This document shows, piece after piece, positions 42,510-52,192 of a stretch of DNA of 64,000 nucleotides. The notes under the pieces are model-generated. The model saw only the letters and a program-made list of their open reading frames with translations. It ran no database searches and was not told the origin of the DNA. Position 1 is the first letter of the stretch. Each line of letters starts with the position of its first letter. Position numbers and translations under genes: made by a program. The DNA is taken from contig NW_026089622.1 in the NCBI RefSeq assembly GCF_024586455.1, positions 36,373,859-36,437,858 on the forward strand, written 5' to 3'. The stretch is from Bactrocera neohumeralis. Lineage: Eukaryota > Arthropoda > Insecta > Diptera > Tephritidae.

Positions 42510-44079
42510 CCTTCAGACTTTCCCCCAGGAGCGCTATTTCAGCGCCTAAGTCGTGGTCGACCCGAACCTCCTCAAACAGTCGTTCGAGGCTGAAGACGGA
42601 GTCGCCAATCGACGAACCGCCCCCAACACTCGCCACATCCGAGAGATCCGGATCGATTTCCACGGTCATTTGACCGTTGGCGCCCTCTGTCGCACCGATT
42701 TCCACGGTCGTTTGACCGTCAGTAACCTTCGACACCTCCACCGCAGGCACCGCAGCTTGGAGGCCATCAGCCCTGGCATCAGATGGAAGTACTTTCAGCA
42801 CTACCATCTCAAAACCATAGCTTATGGCTCCCTTTGTTTTGCTGAGAGGACCGATGGATTCCGTGTTTAGCATTATCAGCGCTTGCCGATACGGTTCATC
42901 AGTCCTCTCCAGCCATAAGACTTTCCAGTCCTGCGCTGGAAGTGAGGGATTGCAATATTTGAGGATTTCCTCAATCTCACTCGGAGTGGAAGGTTCGGCC
43001 GGCAGCCAGACTCGAGCCCTAGGACGAAGGGGAAGATCCTCCTTGGCCACGGCCTCCAGTCTGGCTCCCTTCCAGACCTCCCCCACCTGAGAGACTGCCT
43101 TCTTGTACAAGATGGCCGATCTCTCATCAGCACAACAAGTGAGCTTATGTAGCCCCTGGTGCCAACCGGCACTCACACATTTCGGGGGTGGCCCCGGGTT
43201 TTCCTTGACCACCCTCAGGAAGACCGATGAGATAGCCGCTGCTACCCTCTTCCATTCATCATGGGAGATGGCTCCGTCCTCTCTACTGCGGTCAAGCACC
43301 CCCAGTATTCTGGCCCCAGCACCTTTAGCGATTTCGCTGAAGGTTGGCGCTTTTCCTGTCCGCGGTTTCTTAACAAGGGAGGTTTCTCCCTCATGCGACC
43401 TCTGCCGCTTGACCGCCGGTTCTGTCCTGCTGGTTTTCAGTTCTACCCTATCGTCCTCGCTCAGCACTTTCTTGGCCCACTCAAGCGTACTAGCATGCTG
43501 CTCAGACACCTGACCAGCATGCTTGTCGCCGTAGCGCTCCAAGATTTTGGCCGCCAATCGGCGGTCAGACTTTAGCTTTCTAGCTAAAGCTGCCTTGCTC
43601 TTATTCCCTGTGGATCCTTTCATAATTCTAGCTGAGGTTCCCCTGCTAGTGCTGGCGATTCCGCCGCGTATGAATGATCCACCCTTCGCTACTACTGCTG
43701 CCGACGGTTTAGCGCCGGTTACCCCCAGTCTGCTACCTACGGAGACACCTACTGGAGTCCTTGTCTTGTCGCTGCCATTAGTCGGCGACGGTTTCGTCGC
43801 CATAGGAGCAGCATCCCCACCTAGGTTGGATCTAGGTGCCGATTTCGAAAGCCCTTCACCTCCCTTCGTCGTTCTTCCGTCAGTTAAATTGTTGTTTACC
43901 TTGTCCATGCAAAAAGGGTCCCCACTCAGAACCGCTATCCGTCCCCCGGAAAGGTAGTCGCCTTTTATGGTCCCAAGGTTATCTCGATGACGAGGCCAAG
44001 GCGAGGGTTGACGTACGCCCTTATGAGGCAATACGTTCAGAGCCGACCAGCGCAAAGAAGGAGTCATCTCAACATTCAC
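42490..44079 (-). CDS. LOA-type ORF1 (Gag-like, DUF4780-like), intact
   Basis: 529 codons starting MNVEMTPSLRWSALNVLPHK at 44079; a later start is possible. The N-terminal part is basic and low in complexity (SNKSKAALARKLKSDRRLA, a helical basic region near 180). The block PGPPPKCVSAGWHQGLHKLT to QALIMLNTESIGPLSK (about residues 290-410) resembles the DUF4780 region of LOA/Baggins ORF1 proteins. The tail is acidic. There are no zinc knuckles. The start of ORF2 lies 20 bases inside this frame, so translation is probably coupled. Its likely role is RNA binding in the ribonucleoprotein particle. The family assignment rests on short blocks recalled from related fly elements. Confidence 0.8.
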   Translation of the reverse strand: MNVEMTPSLRWSALNVLPHKGVRQPSPWPRHRDNLGTIKGDYLSGGRIAVLSGDPFCMDKVNNNLTDGRTTKGGEGLSKSAPRSNLGGDAAPMATKPSPTNGSDKTRTPVGVSVGSRLGVTGAKPSAAVVAKGGSFIRGGIASTSRGTSARIMKGSTGNKSKAALARKLKSDRRLAAKILERYGDKHAGQVSEQHASTLEWAKKVLSEDDRVELKTSRTEPAVKRQRSHEGETSLVKKPRTGKAPTFSEIAKGAGARILGVLDRSREDGAISHDEWKRVAAAISSVFLRVVKENPGPPPKCVSAGWHQGLHKLTCCADERSAILYKKAVSQVGEVWKGARLEAVAKEDLPLRPRARVWLPAEPSTPSEIEEILKYCNPSLPAQDWKVLWLERTDEPYRQALIMLNTESIGPLSKTKGAISYGFEMVVLKVLPSDARADGLQAAVPAVEVSKVTDGQTTVEIGATEGANGQMTVEIDPDLSDVASVGGGSSIGDSVFSLERLFEEVRVDHDLGAEIALLGESLKDEIPPD

Positions 44080-44240
44080 CTACCACGCCAACTTAACGAC
44101 GACGGGGGGGAACGTACTCTGAGGCCTGCCAGAGTTTTAACGGGACGGGGGCAGTTGCGACATTAGCCTGTCAGCCATTTCCGATGAGTGTCACCTCATC
44201 GTACTCAGGTGTCAGAATCCGCCACCACCAGCCCAGGGTT
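44080..44240 (-). other. 5' untranslated region of the LOA-type element
   Basis: GC-rich, no gene. It shares GCCTGCCAG, AGTTTTAACG, GACATTAGCCTGTCAGCCATT and GTGTCA motifs with the 5' region of the R1-like element (24240-24385). The CATCAG-type inverted repeat around 44182-44206 (GATGAGTGTCACCTCATC) forms a small hairpin. Confidence 0.5.
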
Positions 44241-44559
44241 CCAAATCTAATAAAAAAGTTTCCAAAAAACCAGCCCAGAGTCGTCTCTTTAGCGTCACCC
44301 AGGATGCTCCAATAAAAAAAGATTTCTTCTCATATGCACCTGCACGCCGCGCAAAATATTTGCAAAATATTTGTTTATATCAGCTGCAAAAACATCATTG
44401 CCGCAGTTATTTGCTTGCTCGAACATCCCCTATATAAACGTATCCGTTCATTCGAATCGTCATTCGAACGCGAACTACCAATCATAATAGACAAATTTAT
44501 GGAAATGTGTCTCTTATCGTTTGGTCGATTGCGGTTCGCTACCACGGTGTCCATTTCTT

Positions 44560-44790
44560 GTGTGTGATAAGAATCGCAATTTTGGACGTAGTGACTTATT
44601 GTTAATTTTATGCAGATGTTATGTAATGCCTCACAAACGTTAGCAAATCTTCCACTTTTGTGGGGTGATACCTTCCTCTCTTGCCATATTCTAAAATTCT
44701 CCACCGTCTTTTTAAGATTCCAATGCTTTCTTCAACGATACATCTACAAAGAAAATTTTGTTAATGAGGACTCATTTTTTTTTATACTTA
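44560..44790 (-). pseudogene. PIF/Harbinger transposase C-terminal remnant
   Basis: On the minus strand it encodes VEESIGILKRRWRIL (about 44740-44700), matching the last catalytic glutamate block of Harbinger nucleases (family form VExxFGxLKxRWR), then NVCEALHNICIKL (about 44640-44605), matching the ALHNIC block. A frame shift separates the two. Only the C-terminal third remains; no terminal repeats were found. Confidence 0.6.
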
Positions 44791-45004
44791 CGCTATTGCT
44801 ACGATCTCTTAGCTATCTCCGCACTATTTTTTTATGCCCATTACTTCATTGTGGCTGATACATAGATAATACTACTACCATCTATATGATCTTATGATCT
44901 CTGTTAGCTGGATTATAACTATAGATATAGATATATAAGATAAAGCATTTTTGTGAAGCAACTTGTGTTAGTTTCCAAAAAAATTTATCATAAAGCATTT
45001 TGTT

Positions 45005-45415
45005 TGTTAATAAAGCATTGCTTTTTTGGGGAAAATACTGTTGAATTTTGGCTCAGGGAAATCCACCGTTGAAAAGACATTTGCTAAGCTGGAAACAGAC
45101 GAATTGAGCACCGTATACAATGATGCTCTAAAAATTTGAAAGCTATGTTCAAAGTGGGTCCCTCGCAAGTTCATAATCCAATAAAACGATGAATAACTGA
45201 TTCTGAGAAGTATTTGAGCGATCTTTAATCGTAATAAAATCGAATTTTTGCGTTGGTGTGTGACAATAGAAACATAGCTCCACCATTTGTCACTGGAGTC
45301 CAATCGACTGTCATTAAAGTGAACTGCACATGAGAAACCGGTTCTCAGGCGTGGAAAGACGAAAAAGTCGGATGGAAAGGTTATGACGACTGATTAAAGA
45401 GCCAGTTATAATCCA
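45005..45415 (+). pseudogene. mariner-like transposase remnant
   Basis: The translation includes FNRNKIEFLRWCVTIETWL, LHHLSLESNR and EKPVLRRGKTKKSDGKVMTT, corresponding to the family blocks FLRRxVTxDETWIHHxxPESNRQS and PKRxKTQKSAGKVM. The first catalytic aspartate, expected in DETW, is lost (IETW). Multiple stops are present. No ends were identified. Confidence 0.7.
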
Positions 45416-45479
45416 TTGCACTGCGTATTTGGTTGCAGTTCTTTTCTACTATTACAAATACTTAGCAATTGTATTATTT

Positions 45480-45740
45480 CTGAAAAATAATCTGTTTAAA
45501 ATTGTACTCATATATTCTAATGATTCCTACAAACATGAATTTTGAACAAATACTTATTATTTAAAATATAATTTTTGTTTTAATGAGTTGTATTAAATTT
45601 TGACATAAAGAGATAAAAGGTATTCTATGTCCTTTTCCTGGTTCTAAGCTACCTCCTCACCAATTTTCAGCCAAATCGGTTCAGCCGTTCTTGAGTTTAA
45701 ATGGTGTAACTAACAACAACTTTCTTTTATATATATGGAT
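45480..45740. repeat. Dispersed repeat (AACGGCTGAACCGATTTGG family), reverse copy
   Basis: Contains CCAAATCGGTTCAGCCGTTC (45672-45691) and matches the reverse complement of 63110-63330. It is a widespread insect repeat motif; I cannot place it in a superfamily. Confidence 0.65.
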
Positions 45741-45959
45741 ATACATATATTATTAATTTATTGGGACCTTAAAATACCATCCAAAGCAATGTGGAATTTA
45801 AAAACTATTGTGAATTGAAAATACATTACGATCCGTTTGCTATCGTATGTCATAATGCCAATCATAGCATACGATTGACGAATCACGTAATTTTCTTTCG
45901 TATGTTTGCCGATCCGTGCACGGATGCAACGATTCGACCCCTGGTTTTCAATAGGGGTA

Positions 45960-46520
45960 TTCTCTAGCTCTTCATTACAGATATTTCCTCTTTGTGCACC
46001 GGCACAACAACAAACGCACGCAGAAAATTATTTGCAATAGCTGTGAAATATGTCAGACCAAAATCAATGTTTATTCTCGTGTAATGACACGTAAAAAAAT
46101 AACTGCACCCCTGTGCTAGCTGTCATTTTACTTAAATACATATTTTGACGTTAAATTGTTGAGAAAGGTAAATTTTAAATAGATTTTATAATTTATATTT
46201 AAATTATAAAGATTTGTTACACTGTTTTTGTTAATAATGAATTATGAATGCAGAAGGTGCGCTAATTCACAATAGCCATGCACAATAGTCATTTACAATA
46301 AATTGACTGAATCAGCCGTTCATATAACACTAGATTCTGCAACGGGTGCTCTTGTGCCCTTGTATATTTCGGTATAGGATGTTTGCAATCTGCAATCCTG
46401 CAAGAGCAAGAGAATCCGCCAAATGTGTTTTCGCTTGACAGATTTTACATGGACGAAAACACAAGTTTTAGGGCGAAAACCAGTTTTTCCCACGAAAACA
46501 TGTTTTCATTGTCGGTACGA
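45960..46520. repeat. MITE-like dispersed repeat, copy 1
   Basis: Matches 61760-62098 in the same orientation (CACAACAACAAACGCACGC, TTTGCAATAGCTGTGAAATA, CACTAGATTCTGCAACGGG, CTGCAAGAGCAAGAGAAT, then CGAAAACATGTTTTC and CCGAACATAGTA-like sequence to about 46527). About 230 bp (46085-46315) has no counterpart in the other copy. No protein is encoded. Confidence 0.7.
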
Positions 46521-46529
46521 ACATAGTAT

Positions 46530-47180
46530 TACGTATTTATGAAAATTCTATAAAGCCTTACTTAAAAAGCCGAATATCTCGAAAAGTATTAATGATAGCG
46601 ATTTTGACCTCGGACTTTTTTTGCAGCAAATAAAATTTCGTACAAGTGTGTGATGAACATTTTTTCTATAGCTCTTGTCATTTACGAGATATATAAACGA
46701 AAATGGGAATCTCGTGGAAAAATCTGGTTTAAGGTCCCATACTACCTCGCCGGTGTGAGTTACTACTTTGTTGCACTGGGCACTTTTGTAGAGTGAACAA
46801 TTTTGAGAAATATGCGTTTAAAGTCAAAGCGATGCCATAAAACATGTAGTATGTGTTGTAGGAATTTAAAGATAAAAAATTGTAGTGTATTTTCTATGGA
46901 AAATTTTTACATGCCTTGGTCCAGTTCTTAATATTAATATTAAGAGCTAAAATTTTCAAGGATTGTTTTTTAGTGTAATTCCTAGGAAATTTTGTGACGG
47001 GATTGAAAAAAATTAATAGTTCAAAAAAAAAACACTCTAATATACATGTGTATATGGAAAATATGTTCACAACTCAATTATAGGTTGAAAAATGTTGGAA
47101 AGTATTTTTTGATTATAGTTAGTATAAAAAAAGAATTGGGCGAAAGTACAAACAAACAAAAAAATAAATATCCTACATAT
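46530..47180. repeat. Dispersed repeat (full unit)
   Basis: The forward version of the repeat into which the gypsy provirus inserted: 46680-46835 pairs with 38505-38640 and 46860-47045 with 33985-34180, in reverse orientation. It gives the uninterrupted target sequence. No gene. Confidence 0.65.
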
Positions 47181-47764
47181 TTCGGTATTAAGATGTGGCA
47201 ACGCTCGCTTTCCTCATAATTGTAAGCAATCTAACCTGCAAGCGGGTAGTTGTTAGCAAAAAACGTGTAAGCGACTTGTTATTGTTCACTTTTGCATTCC
47301 TTAAAATATTTGTTACTTTTGTTCAGAGAGCGGGAAAAAAGTAACACATAGCTATTTAATGTTCAATGGTTGTCTCGCTCTAACCAATGGGAAATATCGC
47401 ATGCTGTTCTAACAGAATACATACATTTTGTTAGCAAATCTCTTCACAGTATGTTACGGGTAACAAATTCTTTTGTTAGCGTATAGATTACCTATGTGTT
47501 ATAGATAACAAAAAGTATTTGTTACCCGAATATCTGTTAGTATTATTATTTTCGTTATCAGTTCGTTACCTATAACATATAAACATGTTAGTAGGAATAG
47601 GGCAGAAACAAAATTATTTGTTAGCCATTTGTTACTTCTAGCAAATTCAATTCATTTAAATAAAATTCGCTTTATTCATTAATAAAATCAAAATAATCAA
47701 TTATTTACTTAAACTAATAGCGAGCTCCACGTAATGCTCGTCCTCCAAGTCACCGGTGATGCGG
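47181..47764. other. AT-rich interval with TTTGTTAC/GTAACAAA motifs
   Basis: No gene seen. TTTGTTA and TAACAAA occur many times on both strands between 47280 and 47640, giving many potential short hairpins. Their origin is unclear. Confidence 0.35.
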
Positions 47765-48145
47765 CTAATTGAATGGTGCGTCTTTGTTATACGCATCCAA
47801 ATGCTCCAAATGATTTCTGTAATATTAAAAATTTTAATTACACTCACGACATTCAATTCACAATGCTTACCTTTTTCTCCTTGTTAAGCTTTTTCGTTTA
47901 CTCTACAAAAAGAAATTAATAACATAATTAATAACATAATACATATATATGTATAAGAAATTAATTATAAAATATCAAATTATGGAATAACGAACTTTCC
48001 TCATTAAAATCCAAAATAAACAGCGCTTTTCGTTTTCTTCTTCTTGAAAAATTGGGCATTCGTCTCTCCTATTCTAGCAACTTAATAATACAATATGTTT
48101 AGAAAGTTGATAATTTTTCTCTATCATACTTACGTATTCTCCCAT
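47765..48145 (-). CDS. Candidate small spliced gene or remnant, four exons
   Basis: Four short minus-strand pieces (48145-48134, 48073-47996, 47902-47871, 47816-47765) join through introns of 60, 93 and 54 bp with GT and AG borders. The middle donor, GTTCGT, is weak. Together they would give 57 codons with no stop. The first exon starts ATGGGAGAATAC; the last includes HLDAYNKDAPFN. I recognise no family, and other frames of the same exons also look protein-like (for example RITGDLEDEHYVELAISLSK), so the model may be wrong. It could equally be the decayed end of an unknown element. Confidence 0.28.
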
Positions 48146-49100
48146 TCAATTGAAAATTCCAGAAAATGTAACAGTGTTAGTGAACAGCTGAAAATGTTTC
48201 AATGTGTTTGTGCAATCTGTTACCTCCGTCTTGCAGGGTAACGTTCTCAACAATGAGTGTGCTAACTGATTTTTAAATTATTATTATATATATTATATAT
48301 CACTATCACCTAGAACTTATTATGAAATAAATATAAAATTTGATTTGGATATAAATTGGTTATATTATTTCGTTATCATGCACTCATATTGAAACAAAAT
48401 TTGAGTTGTCGTTATAAAATGGATAAATTTTGGTTATTATATCTGTCAGCGATTTTCATTTATTTTTGACGATACATGGTTTTGTATTTTAGGTGACTAT
48501 GTATATATTATTATATTTAATATATGAGTTTTGGACATAAAGTAGTTATGTAATTTTTATAAAAAAGATTTTTTAGGAAAAAAAACTTGTTAAAAGTGTA
48601 AAATGTGGATGTATTTGAAAGTTTATAGTGTAATTTAATAAATTTGAAGTGCAAAATGTGAATAAAGTGTGTTTAATGTGGTGAAATGGCTTCTTGAAAT
48701 GTTCGAATTTTGCGAATTTTTGAAATTTAGGGTCAAATATCTCGTAAACTAAGCGTTTGCGGTACCTATAACTCATATATTTTTTAATCAGGAAGACTTC
48801 CTCTTTCCAACGGTAAAATCGCGGCGCCAAAGAAATCGGAATTGTGCCTATATTTAAATATACAAAGTTAAAAATTTGGAAAATTTTACTGAAACAGTGT
48901 GAAAGACTTTGTGTTATTAATACAAATTTTTGAATATTTAATCGGGAATATTTTAAAAATTTAGCATCATTAGTTTGGCATATTCCTCCTCTAGAGAAGC
49001 TCTCCCATGCATACGTACCTCATTTAAACCGAAATTCGCTATTTTTACCCGACTGCCAAAGTAATCGCAATCGCGCCGAAAATTTAGACAAATAAATTGT
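48146..49100. other. AT-rich interval with dispersed repeat
   Basis: No gene seen. 48760-48880 is the reverse-orientation relative of 33230-33360. 48960-49080 holds non-repetitive sequence directly upstream of the ND-AGGG-like gene. Confidence 0.45.
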
Positions 49101-49229
49101 ACGTGGAAGCACCCTCTATTCGTTAGTTGTTGTGAGTACTGATGACCAAATATTATCAGTTATCGTGTCCGTAACCTAAGGGGAAACAATATTAATAATT
49201 AGTAATTAGTAAAATTGTAAATTGTGATT
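49101..49229 (+). promoter_or_regulatory. Probable promoter and 5' UTR of the ND-AGGG-like gene
   Basis: An initiator-like TATCAGTTATCGTG lies at about 49154-49167 and no TATA box is seen, as is usual for fly housekeeping genes. The stretch to the ATG at 49230 would be a short 5' UTR. Inference from motif and position. Confidence 0.35.
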
Positions 49230-49504
49230 ATGATTCGTAACTTAGGTAATGTTTTTGGTGCGTATCGACGCATAATACTGTGTCAACGTGAAAAGGCTGT
49301 AGCAGGGATTCGATTGAGCCATGTGTAAGCTAATGGTTTAATAAATTTATTATGCGTAATATTACGTAAATATATTTCAGAGTTTCGTACAGGGAAGTTC
49401 CATTGAAGCAATCTGCGATAACTAAAGTTGGTGCTGAAATGGTTGGTGCTGCAATGTGGTGGTGGATTTTATGGCATTTGTGGCACGAGTCCGAGCATAT
49501 TACA
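49230..49504 (+). CDS. ND-AGGG: NDUFB2 / ND-AGGG-like complex I subunit, exons 1 and 2
   Basis: Exon 1 runs from ATG 49230 to 49324 (MIRNLGNVFGAYRRIILCQR...), basic and arginine-rich like a mitochondrial presequence. A 56-bp GT-AG intron (49325-49380) leads to exon 2 (49381-49504), which ends at GTAATT in phase 0. Exon 2 encodes SYREVP, then VGAEMVGAAMWWWILWHLWH and ESEHIT, the membrane segment and signature of the NDUFB2 family, an accessory subunit of respiratory complex I in the mitochondrial inner membrane. The family continues with GEF and a short C-terminus. I do not find that exon in this window, so it must lie beyond the transposon block or be lost. Both exons are free of lesions. It is the only clear host gene here. 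Confidence 0.87.
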
Positions 49505-49975
49505 GTAATTACTAGTCCATCTAAGTTCATGTTTTGCCAAACATTTTATGAAATATTCTGCAAAATATCAGAAAACTATCCCTTAGGTTAAAATAATAAT
49601 GGGGTGAAAAGTTTTAGGCCGGCTTTAGTATATCATAATAAGAATATTTTTAATTAAAGTCGTTGAGATATTTGCATTTAAATTTTGTACATTTTGTTTT
49701 GCACTTTGGGAAAACTTTAGTATACCGTCCCAGGATTTCGGGAATAAAATGGGTATTGCCGGATAGAGGAAATTCTCCACATAAAGAATATAAATACTTA
49801 TAGCCGCAGAAAGCTAATAGTTTTCGAGATATTCGCGTTTAAAGTTGAAAATTACAACTATTTTAACAATAACGAAAGAGCTACAAACTGTCAAAAATCA
49901 ATCGTAATCAACCTTATCGACATCACTTGTAAAATAACTAAAAGAATTAAAGTAAACAGATTAGATTAAGAAAAA
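49505..49975 (+). other. Presumed intron of the ND-AGGG-like gene
   Basis: It starts with the donor GTAATT at 49505. No further exon is visible. 49740-49860 resembles, in reverse, 62515-62620 (GGATAGAGGAAATTCTCC, AGCTAATAGTTTTCGAGATATTCGCGTTTAAAGT). The transposons to the right would then be intronic. Confidence 0.45.
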
Positions 49976-50530
49976 ACGTTAACTTCGGCTGCACCGAAGC
50001 TAATATACCCTTCACAGGTGCATTTCTTTTAGTAACTATGAGTCCAGTTTGTATGGAAGCTATACGTTATAGTAATCCCTTGTGAACAATTTTTTCGGAG
50101 ATTGTATTATTACCTTAAGCAGTAACCCATTAAATTTTGTGAAGATACCACATCAAATGCAAAAGTTTTCCATACAAGCCCTTGATTCCGATCGTTCAAT
50201 TTGTATGGCAGCTATATGCTATAGTTAGTCGATCTGAACAATTTCTTTGGAGATTACATTGTTGCCTTAGAAAATAATCTATACCAAATTTCGTGAATAT
50301 ATCTTGTCAAATGCAAAAGTTTTCCATATCAGCACTAGATTCCGATCGTTCGTTTTGTATGGCAGATATGTGCTAAAGTAAGCCGAGCTGAACAATTTCC
50401 TCGCATATTACATTATTATCTTAGAAAATAACCTGTGCCCACTTTTGTGAAGATACAGTGTCAAATGTGAAAATGTTCCATACAAGAACTTGATTCCGAT
50501 CATTCAGTTTGTATGACAGCTATATGTATG
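49976..50530. repeat. Degenerate tandem repeat, about 150-bp units
   Basis: It opens with ACTTCGGCTGCACCGAAGC (a hairpin) and contains about four related units with TTGATTCCGATCGTTCA, TTTGTATGGCAGCTATATG and CTGAACAATTTC, at about 50040, 50185, 50330 and 50480. The pattern is common in fly genomes. No coding capacity. Confidence 0.7.
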
Positions 50531-50639
50531 TTATCAAATTTTTTTCGCGTTGAACTCCTTTTCGCAATTGTATTAATATGTTTTCGCGTTGAACTTCTTT
50601 CTGCGTGGGCGGCCTTCGGCCCCGCTTCAAAAAAATTAC

Positions 50640-50800
50640 CCTGGTCGATCCAATACTATGTTCGGACCGACAACGAAAACATGTTTTCGTGAAAAAAACT
50701 GGTTTTCGCACGAAAACTTCTGTTTTCGTCCAAGTAAAAACTGTCAAACGAAAACAAAGTTCTCGTTGAAAACTAGTTGAAAACTTACATTCCACTCATT
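50640..50800. repeat. MITE-like dispersed repeat, inverted partial copy
   Basis: Begins near ATACTATGTTCGGACCGAC (50652) and runs through AAAACATGTTTTCG. It is the reverse orientation of the ends near 46520 and 62098 (GTCGGTCCGAACATAGTA). It lies on the left side of the permuted gypsy copy, while a forward copy lies on its right side. Confidence 0.65.
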
Positions 50801-50898
50801 ATAATCGGTTCCTGCTCCAGTTTAATCTATGGTTTTGGAAGACATATTTTGCCGGCCCTAAATTGTCACTTGATATTTGTTTACATTCCATACAAGTA

Positions 50899-52190
50899 AT
50901 TTGTAAGGGGTTTAGATATATGGGCATAGTCCTTTATAAATCTGCGGTAATAACCGGGAAGACCCAAAAACGAACGTAAGGATCTCAATGATTTCGGCTC
51001 TTGATAATTTGGGATTGCCTCGACTATGCTGGGGCATGTTCGGATACCTTTGTATGAGACGCTGAAACCTAAGAACTCGACTTCCTGTTTAAAAAATTTG
51101 GTTTTCTCTAAGGACACTCGCATTCCTGCTCCCTCAATTTTTTTTAATATGGAATCAACGTGTTTATGGTGTGAATTTTCATCAGATGAGAAAACTATGA
51201 TGTCATCAACGTAAACATGGCATATTTTTCCAATATCTTCCCGTAAAACGTCATCTATGACCCTCTGGAATATGCTTGGTGCATTTTTTAAGCCAAAGGG
51301 CAATCGACAAAATTCATACTTGCCGTTGTTTACGCTGAACGCTGTTTTGCACCTATCTTTTTCTGAAAGGCAAATCTGATGAAAACCAGACTTCAGATCG
51401 GGTGTGGTAAATAATTTCGATTTCCCCAAATTTGAAAGTATTACGCTAGTGTCTGGGATCGGGTATTTATCCGATGTAGTTTGATCATTTAGCTTTCGAA
51501 AATCGATGACCATTCTTAAATTTTGTTTCCCTTCATCGTCTAATCCCTTTTTCGAAACTATATGAACAGGTTAATTATAGGGTGAGTATGATTTTCTAAT
51601 TATGCCATCTTTAAGTAGAGATTCTATTTCCTTGTTTATAAAATTTGCCGCGGATATTGGGTAAGGGTAGCTTCTTGAATAAATGGGATTGTCGATTATA
51701 GTATCTATTGTTGCTATTACGTTTGTGTTATATGGAAGTGATCTATTAGGATTCGCAAATGCATTAAAGTTACGTTTAATAAGTGCTTCTATACTGCAAG
51801 GCATTTCTATTGTCTTTGCTATTGTCATGTTTACTTGTTGACACTGAAAAAAGTTGAGAACCTCTTTTCCATTTTTATGGAAAATGAGTCCAGCTTTTGT
51901 GTCAATTATGGCATGGATATATTTCAATAAATCATATCCGATGATTCCATCAAAGGAATCTAATTGCGGTAAGATATAAAAGGTGTCCGTTGTTCCCATA
52001 ATATTGACTTTACATTTTTCGGAAATTTTATTTACCCCATTTATAGATTTTAGATGAAAGGGGCCATTTATTTTGGTTATACCTTTCAGGAATTTATATT
52101 TCTTTATATAGTTTTTCGCTGTTCCCGTGTCTATTAAGCTATTAAGAACTTGCCCGTTCGGTAAAGTTCGAGTTATGAACGCAAGTTAGA
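50899..52190 (-). pseudogene. Protease and RT N-terminal half, left part of the permuted copy
   Basis: Protease starts about 52130 with NSLIDTGTAKNYIKKYKFL (active site D-T-G intact) and DSFDGIIGYDLLKYI. RT begins IINKEIESLLKDGIIRKSY-like residues near 51620, is stopped by a TAA at 51568-51570 just before PVHIVSKKG, then runs open 51513-50881 with MVIDFRKLNDQTTSDKYPIP, LDLK-type block (here PDLKSGFHQ), LPFGLKNAPSIFQRV and the catalytic CHVYVDDIIVFS. It is cut near 50899. Gag and pol are in different frames, as usual for errantiviruses. Confidence 0.87.
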
Positions 52191-52192
52191 CC

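Larger units (their letters stand above)
38795..44240 (-). mobile_element. LOA-type non-LTR retrotransposon, both ORFs open
   Basis: A minus-strand LINE about 5.4 kb long. It has a 5' untranslated region (44080-44240), ORF1 (42490-44079), ORF2 (38913-42509, overlapping ORF1 by 20 bases) and a 3' untranslated region with a 17-base A/T run and a tail of repeated CCTAA units (38799-38817; TTAGG-type on the plus strand). ORF2 has endonuclease, RT and RNase H, and ORF1 has a DUF4780-like region, as in LOA/Baggins-type elements. Both frames are uninterrupted, unlike nearly everything else in the window, so the insertion is probably young. Confidence 0.87.

Noticed and set aside
41950..42549. 199-codon plus-strand frame
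   Set aside because: Antisense to the LOA ORF2 endonuclease region. GC-rich coding DNA often leaves long open antisense frames.
44334..44567. Plus-strand 77-codon frame near the Harbinger remnant
   Set aside because: The Harbinger motifs are on the minus strand; the plus-strand frame has no motif.
47720..47822. C-terminal exon of a conserved host protein in the frame ending DEHYVELAISLSK
   Set aside because: The frame looks protein-like, but no upstream exon joins it without a stop and I could not name a family.
48573..48830. 85-codon minus-strand frame as a gene
   Set aside because: It lies in a dispersed repeat that also occurs at 33230-33360 and has no recognisable domain.
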